DNA of 64,000 nt from positions 930,001-994,000 of the forward strand of contig JARGXX010000025.1 in the NCBI GenBank assembly GCA_030374765.1, given 5' to 3'. Origin of the DNA: Agarophyton chilense. Lineage: Eukaryota > Rhodophyta > Florideophyceae > Gracilariales > Gracilariaceae. Each line of letters starts with the position of its first letter. The stretch's first letter is position 1. Below the pieces are notes generated by a model. The model ran no database searches. It saw only the letters and a program-made list of their open reading frames with translations, and had not been told where the DNA came from. A program made the position numbers and the translations under genes. Shown here one piece after another: positions 54,515 to 64,000 of the stretch.

Positions 54515-56923
54515 TCAGCTGCCACAACTGATACATGCTTCAGGATTGTCAATCGAACAGGCTAGAACTTCCTCAATTTTCTTCGGAGGAATAATACGAC
54601 CGTTCGTCACGTTCGCTATCTTTGCAGCATCCACGTCAGCAGGAGAGAGTGTAAACTTGATTGCGTCTGTGGATGGTTTCGTTCGAAGATAGTACAGCCC
54701 AGTTTTCAGACCAGCCTTCCACCCGTAGAAATGCATAGAGCTGAGCTTTCCTATATTCGGGGCTGCTATGTGGATGTTCATGCTCTGCGACTGGTCAATG
54801 TATGCGCCGCGGTCTGCAGCAAGGTCAATAATACGTCGCTGACTGATTTCCCAAACAGTCTTGTACAGCTCCTTGATTTCGCGAGGTATTTCATGAATAT
54901 GCTGAACCGAGCCGTTCCCGGCGACAATTCGATTCTTCATTGACGCGTTCCATAAACCTAGCTTTTGAAGGTCCTTAACCAGGTGAGTGTTGACGATGCA
55001 AAATTCACCGGACAAAACTCGACGGGTGTACAGGTTTGATGTATAAGGCTCGAAGCACTCATTGTTACCGAGGATCTGAGAAGTGGAGGCAGTTGGCATC
55101 GGAGCCACAAGCAAAGAATTGCGGACACCATGCATCAATACTTTCTTTCGTAGCTCATTCCAATCCCATCTTCCAGACGTAGGTTGGACATCCCACATAT
55201 CGAATTGGAACGTACCCTTTGATATTGGAGATCCTTCATAGGTTTCATAAGTTCCCAATTCTGCAGCGATTTCACAGCTGGTTTCGACGGCACTGAAGTA
55301 CAGAGTTTCAAATATTTCCTTGTTTAGCTCACGGGCTTCTTCGCTCTCGAAAGGCATTCTCATCAAGATAAAAGCATCTGCCAGGCCCTGGACTCCAATA
55401 CCAATCGGTCGATGACGGAGATTAGACTTGCGTGCTTCTTTGATTGGATAGAAGTTGATGTCGATTATCTTATTCAAGTTTTTGGTGGCCATCTTTGTGA
55501 TCCGTCGAAGGGCATCATGGTCATAATGAGGTTTCGAACCGTTTTCTGGAACAATAACAAACTTGTTCAGGGCTATGGATGCCAGGTTGCAGACAGCGAC
55601 TTCATCAGGGTCGGTATACTCAATGATTTCAGTGCAAAGATTTGATGAACGAATAGTACCAAGGTTCTGTTGGTTACTCTTTCGGTTGCAAGCATCTTTG
55701 TACAACATGTACGGCGTGCCAGTTTCGATCTGAGCTTCTAGAACAGCAAACCAAACCTTTCGGGCCGGCAGAACCTCTCTGGCGCGGCCTTCCTTCTCAT
55801 ATCTCTCATAGAGGACATCAAATGACTCCCCGAAGACATCTGCTAGACCGGGGGATTCATTCGGACAGAAGAGGCTCCACATCTCATCTTTTTCCACTCT
55901 CCTCATGAACAGATCACTGACCCACAGGCCGTAGAACAGATCACGTGCCCTCTGTTCTTCCTTCCCGTGATTTTTCCGAAGATCTAAGAATTCCATAATG
56001 TCGGCGTGCCACGGTTCCAAGTATATAGCAAACGCTCCCTTTCGTTTTCCTCCTCCTTGATCTACATACCTTGCGGTATCATTGAAGACTCGAAGCATCG
56101 GCACGATTCCATTTGAAGTACCATTTGTACCTCTGATATAAGACCTGGTGGCTCGAATGTTGTGTACCGACAGACCAATACCCCCGGCGGACTTGGATAT
56201 CACGGCGCATCTTTTCAGAGTGTCATAAATACCTTCGATAGAATCCTCCGTCATAGTTAATAGAAAACAGGAGGACAACTGTGGACGACACGTTCCGGCA
56301 TTGAACAGAGTTGGAGAGGCATGAGTGAAGTACTTGTTAGACAAAGCATCGTACGTCTCCAAAACAGCATCCAAATCCCCAACATGGATTCCGACAGCAA
56401 CACGCATAAGCATGTGTTGTGGGCGCTCAACAATCTTACGGTCGATGCGAAGCAAATAGGATCTCTCTAAGGTCTTGAATGCAAAGTAATCATACGAGAA
56501 ATCTCTATCATAGATAATGACATCATCCAAAGTGTCACGGTTTTCCATAACGAATTCATACACTTTTTCATCGATTAGGGGAGCCGGAGTATCGGTTAGT
56601 GCCAATTTGTAAGTATACAATTTTTCAACAGTCTCCGAGAAGCTCTTCACAGTTTGCTTGTGTAAGTTAGACACGGCAATACGAGATGCCAACAGCGAAT
56701 AGTCGTGGTGCTTGGTGGACATATATGCAGCAGTCTCTGCTGCGAGGTCATCTAATTCGGAAGTTGTGACTCCGTCGTACACGCCTGTACAAACCTTTTG
56801 AGCGACTTCAGTTACGTCAACAATGGGGTCCAGTCCATATGCTAGCTTCTTGATTCGGGCAGTAATCTTGTCAAACTTCACAGGCTGACGTCTACCGTCG
56901 CGTTTAACAACCTGGCGTTCCAT
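54515..56923 (-). CDS. RNR1: Ribonucleoside-diphosphate reductase large subunit (class Ia)
   Basis: 802 residues from ATG 56923 ([18 protein letters not shown]); the frame is open 24 codons further upstream, but the family starts here. N-terminal ATP cone (about 1-90), then the catalytic barrel: '[15 protein letters not shown]', '[12 protein letters not shown]', '[11 protein letters not shown]', '[13 protein letters not shown]', '[18 protein letters not shown]'. The C-terminal pair in 'EACISCGS' reloads electrons from thioredoxin or glutaredoxin. It makes deoxyribonucleotides with a small subunit not in this window. Intronless. An E2F-like palindrome lies 230 bp upstream, fitting S-phase control. 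Confidence 0.97.
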   Translation of the reverse strand: MERQVVKRDGRRQPVKFDKITARIKKLAYGLDPIVDVTEVAQKVCTGVYDGVTTSELDDLAAETAAYMSTKHHDYSLLASRIAVSNLHKQTVKSFSETVEKLYTYKLALTDTPAPLIDEKVYEFVMENRDTLDDVIIYDRDFSYDYFAFKTLERSYLLRIDRKIVERPQHMLMRVAVGIHVGDLDAVLETYDALSNKYFTHASPTLFNAGTCRPQLSSCFLLTMTEDSIEGIYDTLKRCAVISKSAGGIGLSVHNIRATRSYIRGTNGTSNGIVPMLRVFNDTARYVDQGGGKRKGAFAIYLEPWHADIMEFLDLRKNHGKEEQRARDLFYGLWVSDLFMRRVEKDEMWSLFCPNESPGLADVFGESFDVLYERYEKEGRAREVLPARKVWFAVLEAQIETGTPYMLYKDACNRKSNQQNLGTIRSSNLCTEIIEYTDPDEVAVCNLASIALNKFVIVPENGSKPHYDHDALRRITKMATKNLNKIIDINFYPIKEARKSNLRHRPIGIGVQGLADAFILMRMPFESEEARELNKEIFETLYFSAVETSCEIAAELGTYETYEGSPISKGTFQFDMWDVQPTSGRWDWNELRKKVLMHGVRNSLLVAPMPTASTSQILGNNECFEPYTSNLYTRRVLSGEFCIVNTHLVKDLQKLGLWNASMKNRIVAGNGSVQHIHEIPREIKELYKTVWEISQRRIIDLAADRGAYIDQSQSMNIHIAAPNIGKLSSMHFYGWKAGLKTGLYYLRTKPSTDAIKFTLSPADVDAAKIANVTNGRIIPPKKIEEVLACSIDNPEACISCGS

Positions 56924-57498
56924 TTCGCAAAAGATTGGATGAAAACTGCTACCGTACAAAAAGTCGGAAAGAAAGACGATTAGGGAGCTTGGCAATCGAC
57001 ACTTCTTCCACCGCTTGTTAATTGTTCTCGCTGTTACGTTTAAGGTAGTATGTCATCTGAAAGGAGTGATGTGAAACAGTTGGACCAGACCTTTTTAAAG
57101 GGGGAGGATAGAATTGACATGCACTTCGGGTTTTGGTTTGCATGCAAAGTTCGCGGGAAATCCCGCTGCCAAATTCGTGTACAGCACGCACGGGACGTTA
57201 CCCAAGCCTGCGCTTCTCGGCAACTAAATATCCACATATCTAATTAGCTTTGATGTATCTCATTTGTTCTTAGAATCTGCCTACATCGAGTTGTATCGAC
57301 GGCGGCGGTTAAACTCATATTCATATATACAATGCCGAAATCTCGTTGTTTTCGTAGGCGGAACAAAAGGTTCTAAACTTCTCTTCTGTAGTCGACAGCC
57401 GAGTTTCAGTATGTCGACGCGCAAGGCCTAATAAAAAACAAAACGATTGCGAACTGCACACACTGAACTTTTCGTGATACTCAACTCAATAGTGCACC
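56924..57498. promoter_or_regulatory. Divergent RNR1/TSR1 promoter region
   Basis: 575 bp between divergent ATGs. Besides the E2F-like site there is a TATA-like catatatac near 57322 on the TSR1 side. No ORF is supported. Confidence 0.55.
57153..57166. promoter_or_regulatory. E2F/DP-like palindrome upstream of RNR1
   Basis: GCGGGAAATCCCGC, a perfect inverted pair of the E2F core (TTCCCGC), preceded by TTC. E2F sites control ribonucleotide reductase genes in plants and animals; binding here is inferred. Confidence 0.6.
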
Positions 57499-59589
57499 AT
57501 GGGATCTCGTCGCACACGGCGTGCTCAGGGAAGAATGCAACCTGCACAAGCGCTGAAAAAGAAATATGCTGCCCCATCCACAATATCCAAACTTCAACGC
57601 AAAAAAGCGCGCAGGATTCAGGTTCGAACTGAGGTTATTACCTCGGCAAAAGCTGCGAGACGAGCAAAACTATCTCAACCACCGTTGCTGATCGGGGTTT
57701 TTTCTATTTGCGGCGCTCAAGATGATCAAATGCATGCTTTGAGTCGCAGCATTCATTCTACAGAGACGGATAAATCTGTTCAGCCGTTTGAAACCTACGT
57801 TCTCTCAAGAGACGGGAAAAGTCAAAGACAGGTGCTGATTGCTGCGCTTGACCTGGCCAAGGTTGCCGACATTATGCTGCTGGTTTTTTCTGGGCGTGAT
57901 GATATTGATATGGAAAGCATTGAACTGCTCAGAGCGATGAGATCTCAGGGTATGCCTTCGATGCATATCATTGCAATGGGTGATGGTGCAGATGATCCTG
58001 CTCTTCGTAAACTGCGTGGACGCCAGTTAGCAGCCGAGAGTTTAGGCGAAGACCACACCCTGAGACCAATTCCCTTCTCGCTTTTGACCACGGGCGACGA
58101 CGCAGCGAGAAATAAGACCGCATTGCGTCGTGTTTTCGCTAAAGCTCCGAGAGCTGTGAATTGGCGCTCGAGGTACGGATATATGAAAGTCGAGTCGACT
58201 CTTGCAGAAGAAAAAAATGGTAAGCTAACCTTGTGCGGCTGGATTCGCGGGCGTGGTATGTCAGCGGATGAGTTGATGCACCTTACTGGGTTCGGCTCAT
58301 ATGCAGTGACTAAAATCGTGGAGGTAAGCACTGGTGCAGTCCTTAGCGAACGGAACGAAATGGAAGCCGAGCCTGTCGAGAGTGTTGGTGATGTAGACGA
58401 GATGATGGGCGAGCAAACTTGGCCCCCGGAAGTTGACGGTGAACAAATAGAGGATGAGGACGAAACAGAGAAGCTTGCCAAAGACCATGACCAAATTTTA
58501 GAGGCCGAAGAGCGCGCCGCTGAGAAGACCCATGGACAAGAAGTGTCTATGCTCGATGAAGCTGAGGATGATCAACTCGACGATGTAGATGATGAAAAAA
58601 TGTCTGTTGACGAGGGCGAGGTCAGGCGGCTACGTGATGCCGCGAAGACGGACTGTGAGTTCCCAGATGAAGTAGATGTTCCCATAGACCAGGCAGCACG
58701 CACGCGTTTTGCTAGATATAGGGGTCTGAAGTCGTTGCGAACAGGCGAGTGGGACCCCAAGGAACAACTCCCACAAGAATACGCAAGTCTGTTTCAATTC
58801 CGCAATCTGGCCGCCACAAAGAAGCGAGTTCTGGCACGCGCTAAACAAGACTATCAGACAGCATCAGCCGGAAATGTGTGCAAAAACTTCGCATCATGCG
58901 GGAAGAAAGTGTTCATCGAGTTGAAGGCAGTACCGGAAGAAATTCGGAATAGTATTGATAGCATGTTCAAATCCAACCTGGGACCACTGGTGGCTTCCGG
59001 AATGCTACGACATGAAAATCGAAGAAGCGTTGTACACTTTGGTGTTCAGCGCGTTGATGATGAGGAAGACGCACAGCCTATAAAAGCAAAGACTCCTTTG
59101 GAAATGCACTGCGGGTTTGTGAGATTCGAAGGGCGCCCAATGTTTTCAGAGAACAATCCCAACTCTGACAAGCACAAGATGGAACGCTACTTGCGACATG
59201 GGCGATACACAGTGGTTTCATACTATGGGCCAGCTGTCTATGCACCGGCACCTGCGCTCCTCTGTCATCGAAACGGTTCCGTGATTGCGGCTGGGAGTAC
59301 GCTTGGGGCAGATGTAGATAGGATCATTTTGAAACGAATCATTCTGACCGGTTATCCTTTCAAGACCCAAAAGCGGAGATCAGTCGTGCGATTTATGTTC
59401 TTCAATGCAGAGGACGTGCGGTGGTTTAAGCCTGTAGAACTTTGGACAAAATTGGGAAGATCAGGCCACATTTTAGAGCCAATTGGAACTCATGGGCACA
59501 TGAAATGCGTATTTGATAACGTTGTGTTGCATCATGATACAATATGTATGACGTTATATAAACGAGTGTATCCGAAGCTCATAGAATAA
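57499..59589 (+). CDS. TSR1: Ribosome-biogenesis protein TSR1
   Basis: 696 residues, ATG 57499. Basic N-terminus ('RRTRRAQGRMQPAQALKKK'), GTPase-like domain without nucleotide-binding motifs, the AARP2CN block ('VNWRSRYGYMKVEST', 'LCGWIRGRGMSADELMHL'), an acidic central linker (about 290-390) and the conserved C-terminal domain ('SLFQFRNLAATKKRVLAR', 'MHCGFVRFEGRPMFSENN', 'IILTGYPFKTQKRRSVVRFM', 'LGRSGHILEPIGTHGHMKC'). Bms1/Tsr1 family; lack of a P-loop separates it from Bms1. It holds pre-40S subunits in an inactive state during cytoplasmic maturation. Ends 9 bp from the convergent gene. Confidence 0.95.
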   Translation: MGSRRTRRAQGRMQPAQALKKKYAAPSTISKLQRKKARRIQVRTEVITSAKAARRAKLSQPPLLIGVFSICGAQDDQMHALSRSIHSTETDKSVQPFETYVLSRDGKSQRQVLIAALDLAKVADIMLLVFSGRDDIDMESIELLRAMRSQGMPSMHIIAMGDGADDPALRKLRGRQLAAESLGEDHTLRPIPFSLLTTGDDAARNKTALRRVFAKAPRAVNWRSRYGYMKVESTLAEEKNGKLTLCGWIRGRGMSADELMHLTGFGSYAVTKIVEVSTGAVLSERNEMEAEPVESVGDVDEMMGEQTWPPEVDGEQIEDEDETEKLAKDHDQILEAEERAAEKTHGQEVSMLDEAEDDQLDDVDDEKMSVDEGEVRRLRDAAKTDCEFPDEVDVPIDQAARTRFARYRGLKSLRTGEWDPKEQLPQEYASLFQFRNLAATKKRVLARAKQDYQTASAGNVCKNFASCGKKVFIELKAVPEEIRNSIDSMFKSNLGPLVASGMLRHENRRSVVHFGVQRVDDEEDAQPIKAKTPLEMHCGFVRFEGRPMFSENNPNSDKHKMERYLRHGRYTVVSYYGPAVYAPAPALLCHRNGSVIAAGSTLGADVDRIILKRIILTGYPFKTQKRRSVVRFMFFNAEDVRWFKPVELWTKLGRSGHILEPIGTHGHMKCVFDNVVLHHDTICMTLYKRVYPKLIE

Positions 59590-59598
59590 CATATGTTT

Positions 59599-60312
59599 CT
59601 ATAAATAGATTTTAAAGGAAGGCTCCGTCACTTTGTACCTCTGAGATTTGCTTTTGAGTTGCCATCTGCCTTGTTGTTTGACAACCGAGATATTTCCGTC
59701 AACGTCGGGTGCGTATCCTGTTTGTAGATTGTTCAAATCTATAACAGCGTCTGCCATGTCCGACAAGTTGGCGATATGGTGATCTACTCCGCACAAAACC
59801 GGAGCTGATAGAATGACTGAGATTTCTCTATTGATAGATAATAGACTCTTGACGAACGGGACGACATCGACCGAAAACACTGTTTCTAATGCATGGATAC
59901 ACTCAACAACAAGTATCTGAGGATTCGCTTTGGTAACGGCTGCAGAGACGAATTTCAAGAATTTCCTCGTGGCATCAGACTTGGATTGCATTTCATGCAC
60001 ATCTTCAAAGACGGTATATGGGTCACAAGGTGTACAATGTGAAAAGGCAACTTGAGATGCGCGGGTTAAATATGGAAAGCAGCTTAGCTGGGAGGTTGGG
60101 CATATCTCTGCTCTGGAGTTTGTTGTGAGAAAGAGAATCTTGTTAAGCGGAAGATGCTTCGAGAGCGCCATAGCTCGCACGAGATGGTGAAGAAGTGGAA
60201 GTGCGTCGGCTGCATCGGTTGAGTCACGTATCAGTGTAAGATTGGAACCGCTCTGAATTGATGGCCAGTGAAGGAGGTTGGGGATACTTGTGGTCACGTT
60301 GTTGGGATACAT
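59599..60312 (-). CDS. Elongator subunit Elp6-like protein (tentative)
   Basis: 237 residues, ATG 60312. RecA-like fold without a P-loop is suggested by 'LTLIRDSTDAADALPLLHHLVRA', 'NKILFLTTNSRAE', 'PQILVVECIHAL' and 'NREISVILSAPVLCGVD'. The C-terminal 'MADAVIDLNNLQTGYAPDVDGNISV' (split by a few residues from 'QRYKVTEPSFKIYL') resembles Elp6 ('l.TG.a.DvhG.l.v'). Elp4-5-6 forms a ring in the Elongator complex that modifies wobble uridines in tRNA. Elp5 is the alternative. Confidence 0.5.
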   Translation of the reverse strand: MYPNNVTTSIPNLLHWPSIQSGSNLTLIRDSTDAADALPLLHHLVRAMALSKHLPLNKILFLTTNSRAEICPTSQLSCFPYLTRASQVAFSHCTPCDPYTVFEDVHEMQSKSDATRKFLKFVSAAVTKANPQILVVECIHALETVFSVDVVPFVKSLLSINREISVILSAPVLCGVDHHIANLSDMADAVIDLNNLQTGYAPDVDGNISVVKQQGRWQLKSKSQRYKVTEPSFKIYL

Positions 60313-60504
60313 TTCTACGTAATAAGGTCGGATCCGAAGTACCTGAGACCTTTACGGACTTAAGCCAGCGGCACTGTTTGTTCTGCCGAAGATATACACC
60401 ACTGAGAAAGAAATGACGCTCCCCAACCGATTCGTAGATCCGGCTATTAAAATTTTATTAAAATAAACATTTGATTCCTCCTCCCTTTCAATCACAACGT
60501 GAAG

Positions 60505-60578
60505 GCTCTCGTAGCTCAGTTGGTTAGAGCGCTAGCCTCACATGCTAGAGGTCCCGAGTTCGAACCTCGGCGAGAGTA
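60505..60578 (+). tRNA. tRNA-Val (anticodon CAC)
   Basis: 74 nt cloverleaf: acceptor GCTCTCG/CGAGAGT plus discriminator A, D-arm with GCTCAGTTGGTTAGAGC (box A), anticodon stem CTAGC/GCTAG with loop CTCACAT, T-arm with GTTCGAACC (box B). No intron and no encoded CCA. A run of five T (60593-60597) follows as a Pol III terminator. Confidence 0.97.
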
Positions 60579-60592
60579 CGATGCGCAGCTAC

Positions 60593-60597
60593 TTTTT
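60593..60597 (+). terminator. Pol III terminator of tRNA-Val
   Basis: TTTTT fifteen bases after the tRNA 3' end. Confidence 0.7.
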
Positions 60598-60757
60598 AGT
60601 ACTTGGAACCAAGACGAAAGGCCTGCCTACTCGGTCTCTCTCTTGTGGACATGCCGGTGATACCTCCCAGCGCCATCGAGTGAAAAATGAACGATTGGCC
60701 GGCAAGAGACCGTCCCATTCGCACTTCGTTGCCAAAGTTTTTCAGTCTTCGCGCAAG

Positions 60758-61281
60758 ATGTCACCGCAACCAACGCCCCAAGCTGCAGTTCCGCCAACGC
60801 GACCTAGTACAAACCTCTCAGCTATTCCGCCACGTTATCATTCACAAGTAACGATAATTGTCGGTCTTATAAGCGACCTTAAGAAAGCCATAGATGACTT
60901 TCTCGCCAAAATGTGAGCCCTTTCCCAACTTCAGCGCCAAAGATTGTTTTTCTTGTCTTTTTGCTAACAAGCTAACCATTGATCGCCTTTATCAGTGAAA
61001 ATGCTCTTCATGTTCCTTACGATGCTGCTCGAGCACGCAAGGATTTTGAAACCATAAGTTCGATGCTAGTAAATCTTGAAAAGGTTATGGAAGAAAGAGA
61101 TATTCTTCACATGCGCGATCGGGATTATATAGGACCTGGAAAGCCAAACGGTTCTACAATCGATGAACTTGTTGACAAAGCTATGACACAAAAAACTACT
61201 GTGGATGCCGAATTTCACAAACTCACATCCGCAGCTGCAGCTGCAGCCAACGCTGCAGTTGGTGCACGATGGGGCGTATAA
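60758..61281 (+). CDS. Small two-exon protein, unknown
   Basis: Join of 60758-60912 and 60996-61281, 146 residues. The 83-nt intron has GTGAGC donor, CAG acceptor and two CTAAC branch-site-like motifs (near 60964 and 60973). The join restores one frame across '..DDFLAK-IENALHVPYD'. Pro-rich N-terminus, then mainly helical with a charged segment 'VNLEKVMEERDILHMRDRD' and an Ala-rich end. The size and helical make-up are those of a small complex subunit (Mediator-like), but I cannot assign it. Start ATG 60758 is the last one before the conserved-looking part; the frame is open upstream into the tRNA. Confidence 0.6.
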
Positions 61282-61559
61282 CCGCTACAGGTCACATTTC
61301 TTACCGTTCGAATCTTTCCTTCCCCGGCCGTTGTCAAGATTTTTTATATATATACATGACCAGAGCTTGTTTCTTCAACCCATGTCCTCTTCAAATCTCA
61401 GTCCTTGACTTCTTTTTGGTGTTTGTAATAGCCCACCAGGCACTCGGAGTGGAGAAACACCCTCAACGCCGCATTGTTCTACGTCCAAAGCCCTTACGTT
61501 CTCCAACACTTACGAAGATAGCAGACAGGATATTCTGTTATCATCTGTTTAAGCGAAGC

Positions 61560-62306
61560 ATGTCTCCCAACTCCCCTAACAAGCATGCTGGGAAATCTGT
61601 ATATGGATACACGTGCCTATCGCCACAGCTCTCGGAAGTACTTCACGCAACTTGCCGGCTCGCTAATTCCAATTCCGATGCCATGGTGTTTCTGGCACGC
61701 TCAATTCGATCTACTTACGACAAGGTGTGTGAAATATGCAGAGAATCCGGGTTTATTTCTGCAGATGTGCAAGATGTTCTGGAAAACATTGACGGAATCT
61801 ATTCCGTAACTCCGCTGAACCCTAGTCCCAGACTGAAAGAGCGAATTGTCTTTCTTGAGAAGGCCTCTAGTGAGGATGTTACTGATCCACTACCGAAGTC
61901 AGTGTGGCCTCGAGAAGTTTACGATGAAAACGTGCGAATGGTTGATGCTATCGGATTAAATCCAAACATTGATGAAAGACGTACCCATGTGGACGCCATC
62001 GTTGATTTGAAGAGTGTGGATGAACATTGTACCAAGTTCAACGGTGACCATAAGAAGGATCTCGGAATAAAACTTGGTCTTCCGATTCGTGACGAACGAA
62101 CTCTGGTAAATCCTCATGCAATATTTTGTGAGCTGCCAGGAGACATAGTTGGCGATCAAATTGAGGTTTATTCTGTTGCTGATCAAGCATGGAGAAGTGC
62201 AGTCGTGTCATGCAGGCTTCCCGATAGCAAGCATGTACTTATTTTCTTTGATGGTGTTGTTGAGCGCGTGATGCTTCGTGAGAAGCTTTGGCGTCCCGTT
62301 GCCTGA
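61560..62306 (+). CDS. Protein with C-terminal Tudor-like domain
   Basis: 248 residues from ATG 61560 (MSPNSPNKHAG); the open frame upstream is 5' leader. The N-terminal half is helical and unassigned. The last ~60 residues ('GDIVGDQIEVYSV', 'AWRSAVVSCRLPDSKHVLIFFDG') have the five-strand barrel pattern of Tudor/Agenet domains, which bind methylated histones or arginine. No name can be given; distant chromatin-reader role is an inference. Confidence 0.55.
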   Translation: MSPNSPNKHAGKSVYGYTCLSPQLSEVLHATCRLANSNSDAMVFLARSIRSTYDKVCEICRESGFISADVQDVLENIDGIYSVTPLNPSPRLKERIVFLEKASSEDVTDPLPKSVWPREVYDENVRMVDAIGLNPNIDERRTHVDAIVDLKSVDEHCTKFNGDHKKDLGIKLGLPIRDERTLVNPHAIFCELPGDIVGDQIEVYSVADQAWRSAVVSCRLPDSKHVLIFFDGVVERVMLREKLWRPVA

Positions 62307-63571
62307 ATATTTCTGTTGCAGGATGCAACGGCATGTTCACATGAGTCGTAATTGTACTGCAGTTTACAGGCGGCTCACTGACCATGCCTATCTAGGACAC
62401 AGTGTATACTACATGAATTTCGATATAAAGAGAATCCGTTCGTATTGGTGTCCTGCTGTAGCAACATCAGAAGCCACCTCCTTCGAGATATTTGTCACAT
62501 GCAAATTCGTGCTCATGGATTTTATTAGAAGTCTCAGATCAGAGTTTGTGTCTGTGATGTAATGTGACAGAAGCCAACTTGTTTGACATTCGTGTTAAAA
62601 GAACGTGCATTTCCGGCGGTTCTTCAGCAACAAAGGGGGAAAGTAAATAGTTTGCCGTAGTGCTGTGATTTTCTAACGCTTTGAGTCTGAAATAGAATTT
62701 TGAAGGGTAGCGATCGATTGCTACGCAAAGTATCCTTTCGCGGACAAGGTCTCACATGAATGTCGTTCTTGAACCTCTGATAATCGATGGCCCATATGAA
62801 TCGCGACGTGTGCATCAGAATTACTTGGGAGTTTGAGTTCCTTCATCATCATGATCGTGGTTCATGGTCTCGTAGTAAACCATGTGCCCCAAATTGCGTA
62901 TCAGAACGCGAGAGAGAGGGACTTCCTTACGTTATTGTGATCATCTTCTCACATAACACAAATGGTTCATATCCCTAGACGCCATCAATAGTGGATATGT
63001 TCGTCCACCACCGGTTGATGTGGAAGATTATGGTCCTTACAAAAGTATCAGTAAGCATATTCGATTTCACGACAGTTCTTCTTCTTTTCTTTCTGGGCCT
63101 TTTGCAAAGATCAATTCCTCTAACGTGCTTCCAATTGGTCTCCAGAACGACATACATGGATTCACTCTGGTGGGCATCACGTTACTTTTGACTGGCTGCA
63201 CAGAACATTGGCCAGCGTTTTCGACATAATACTGCACCTAACTACGGACAAAAGCAGTTAGCACATCGTCAACGACATTTACTAGGAAGTGCATTGAATT
63301 ATGAAGTGATGCTGTCCCATCGTTGGTACCGACGGTGTGCCAGAAGCGTATGCGTTCTATCCTTCATGTAGCGAGGACCAGTACCGAAATCATATCTTGG
63401 CCCCAGTAAAATAGCTTCAGTCGCTTCCATCGAACTAGAGACAAATCAGCCGGTATTATTTAAAGCACGCTTCACAGGTGTGGTTTCCTGCCGATGATTC
63501 GAGACTAGCAGAGCCGCCCTCCCTTCTCAATCAGAAGACGTCAGCACTCCGACACGTCACGCTATTTAACC
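62307..63571. other. Intergenic region, no gene firmly supported
   Basis: About 1.26 kb. A frame from about 62956 to 63229 ('SGYVRPPPVDVEDYGPYK' ..) is open for some 90 codons after a TAA and has plausible protein composition; it has no clear ATG at its start and no known domain. Otherwise nothing is seen. Confidence 0.45.
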
Positions 63572-64000
63572 ATGTGTCAATCACATTCAGTTCACAAGAT
63601 AAGAAAGAAATTTTCCAAGGCAACCACCAGAGAAAGCACCATCGAATCGAACATTGCTGCGCCGTATGTCCTGGAGAAAAAAGGACTTCTAAGGGAGAAA
63701 GCTGGGCTTACGAAAGCCCTTCAGTTCCTACAAAGTGGAAAGGCAGCATGGGAGCAGGTGGCAAACATCCAAAAAGAATTCAGTGAACATATTCTTGGGG
63801 AGTGCGATGTTTCTTCTCCGGTTTACAGCGTTGTAAACAATACTGCGAACAATGTAAGAGGTCTCAACACTGAACTGAAAACCGAAAGTAGCCCTGATGA
63901 GTCATTCGTGATTCTCTCTCGCAACGTGAAGGCCTACATCGGCGAACTGAATGATATCGAGAAGGATTTCGTTGATGTTGAGACCAGCTTTACCGAAATG
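63572..64000 (+). CDS. Partial gene running off the window, helical protein
   Basis: ATG 63572 opens 143 codons without stop to the window end (MCQSHSVHKIRKKF..). It is rich in charged helix-formers: 'YVLEKKGLLREKAGL', 'AWEQVANIQKEFSEHI', and the last part 'NVKAYIGELNDIEKDFVDVE' suggests a coiled coil or BAR-like bundle. Family not identified. Its codon use and lack of stops support a real gene; the other frames here are shorter. Confidence 0.65.
   Translation, partial: MCQSHSVHKIRKKFSKATTRESTIESNIAAPYVLEKKGLLREKAGLTKALQFLQSGKAAWEQVANIQKEFSEHILGECDVSSPVYSVVNNTANNVRGLNTELKTESSPDESFVILSRNVKAYIGELNDIEKDFVDVETSFTEM

Noticed and set aside
57447-57632. Small ORF overlapping the start of TSR1
   Set aside because: Shadow frame of TSR1.
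62956-63229. Possible ~90-codon gene
   Set aside because: No start codon at the beginning of the open stretch, no domain, no splice partner found; kept only as a note in the intergenic entry.

Overview
Nuclear genomic DNA of a eukaryote. The right third (about 43.4-64 kb) holds housekeeping genes: ribosome-biogenesis factors MRD1/RBM19 and TSR1, tRNA-methyltransferase subunit TRM6, a DUF89/ARMT1 phosphatase, ribonucleotide reductase large subunit, a mitochondrial ATP-synthase g-like subunit and a tRNA-Val(CAC). Genes are packed with gaps down to 9 bp and almost intron-free (two introns of about 100 and 83 nt seen). Two predicted proteins carry plastid-targeting or thylakoid-like leaders, so the host is probably an alga. 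The mix of compact genes with LTR-rich blocks resembles multicellular red algae; this placement is an inference, not proven by the sequence.

The left two thirds (1-42.46 kb) is a deeply nested transposable-element block. From the left: the 3' end of a Ty1/copia element with its LTR (family I, 1-1347); a truncated reverse-strand copia (family II) with iMet-type primer site and LTR (1348-3205); the body of a Ty3/gypsy chromovirus, 'Gypsy-1' (3206-14892), punctured by two family II solo LTRs and one family I solo LTR, all with perfect 5-bp target duplications; a copia family II element (15147-21692) and a second partial copy (21693-25536); a gypsy LTR remnant (25537-25972); a decayed DDE transposase carrying a nested Tc1-like element (26225-28690); and a pogo/Tigger-like DNA transposon (28798-42459) with matching terminal repeats and TA duplication, itself split by a second chromovirus, 'Gypsy-2' (30258-41381).

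The most unusual feature is shared by both chromoviruses: a long antisense ORF (650 codons intact in Gypsy-2, broken in Gypsy-1) lies between pol and the 3' LTR, converges on pol, and encodes a conserved protein of no family I recognise. The two gypsies are otherwise clearly diverged, so conservation of this protein points to a function in the element's life cycle. Both also share a purine-rich tract between pol and the antisense ORF, and an in-frame stop between integrase tail and chromodomain.

Nearly all element genes carry stops or frameshifts; the least damaged are the Gypsy-2 gag and antisense ORF and the copia pol at 17349-21041 (one internal stop).
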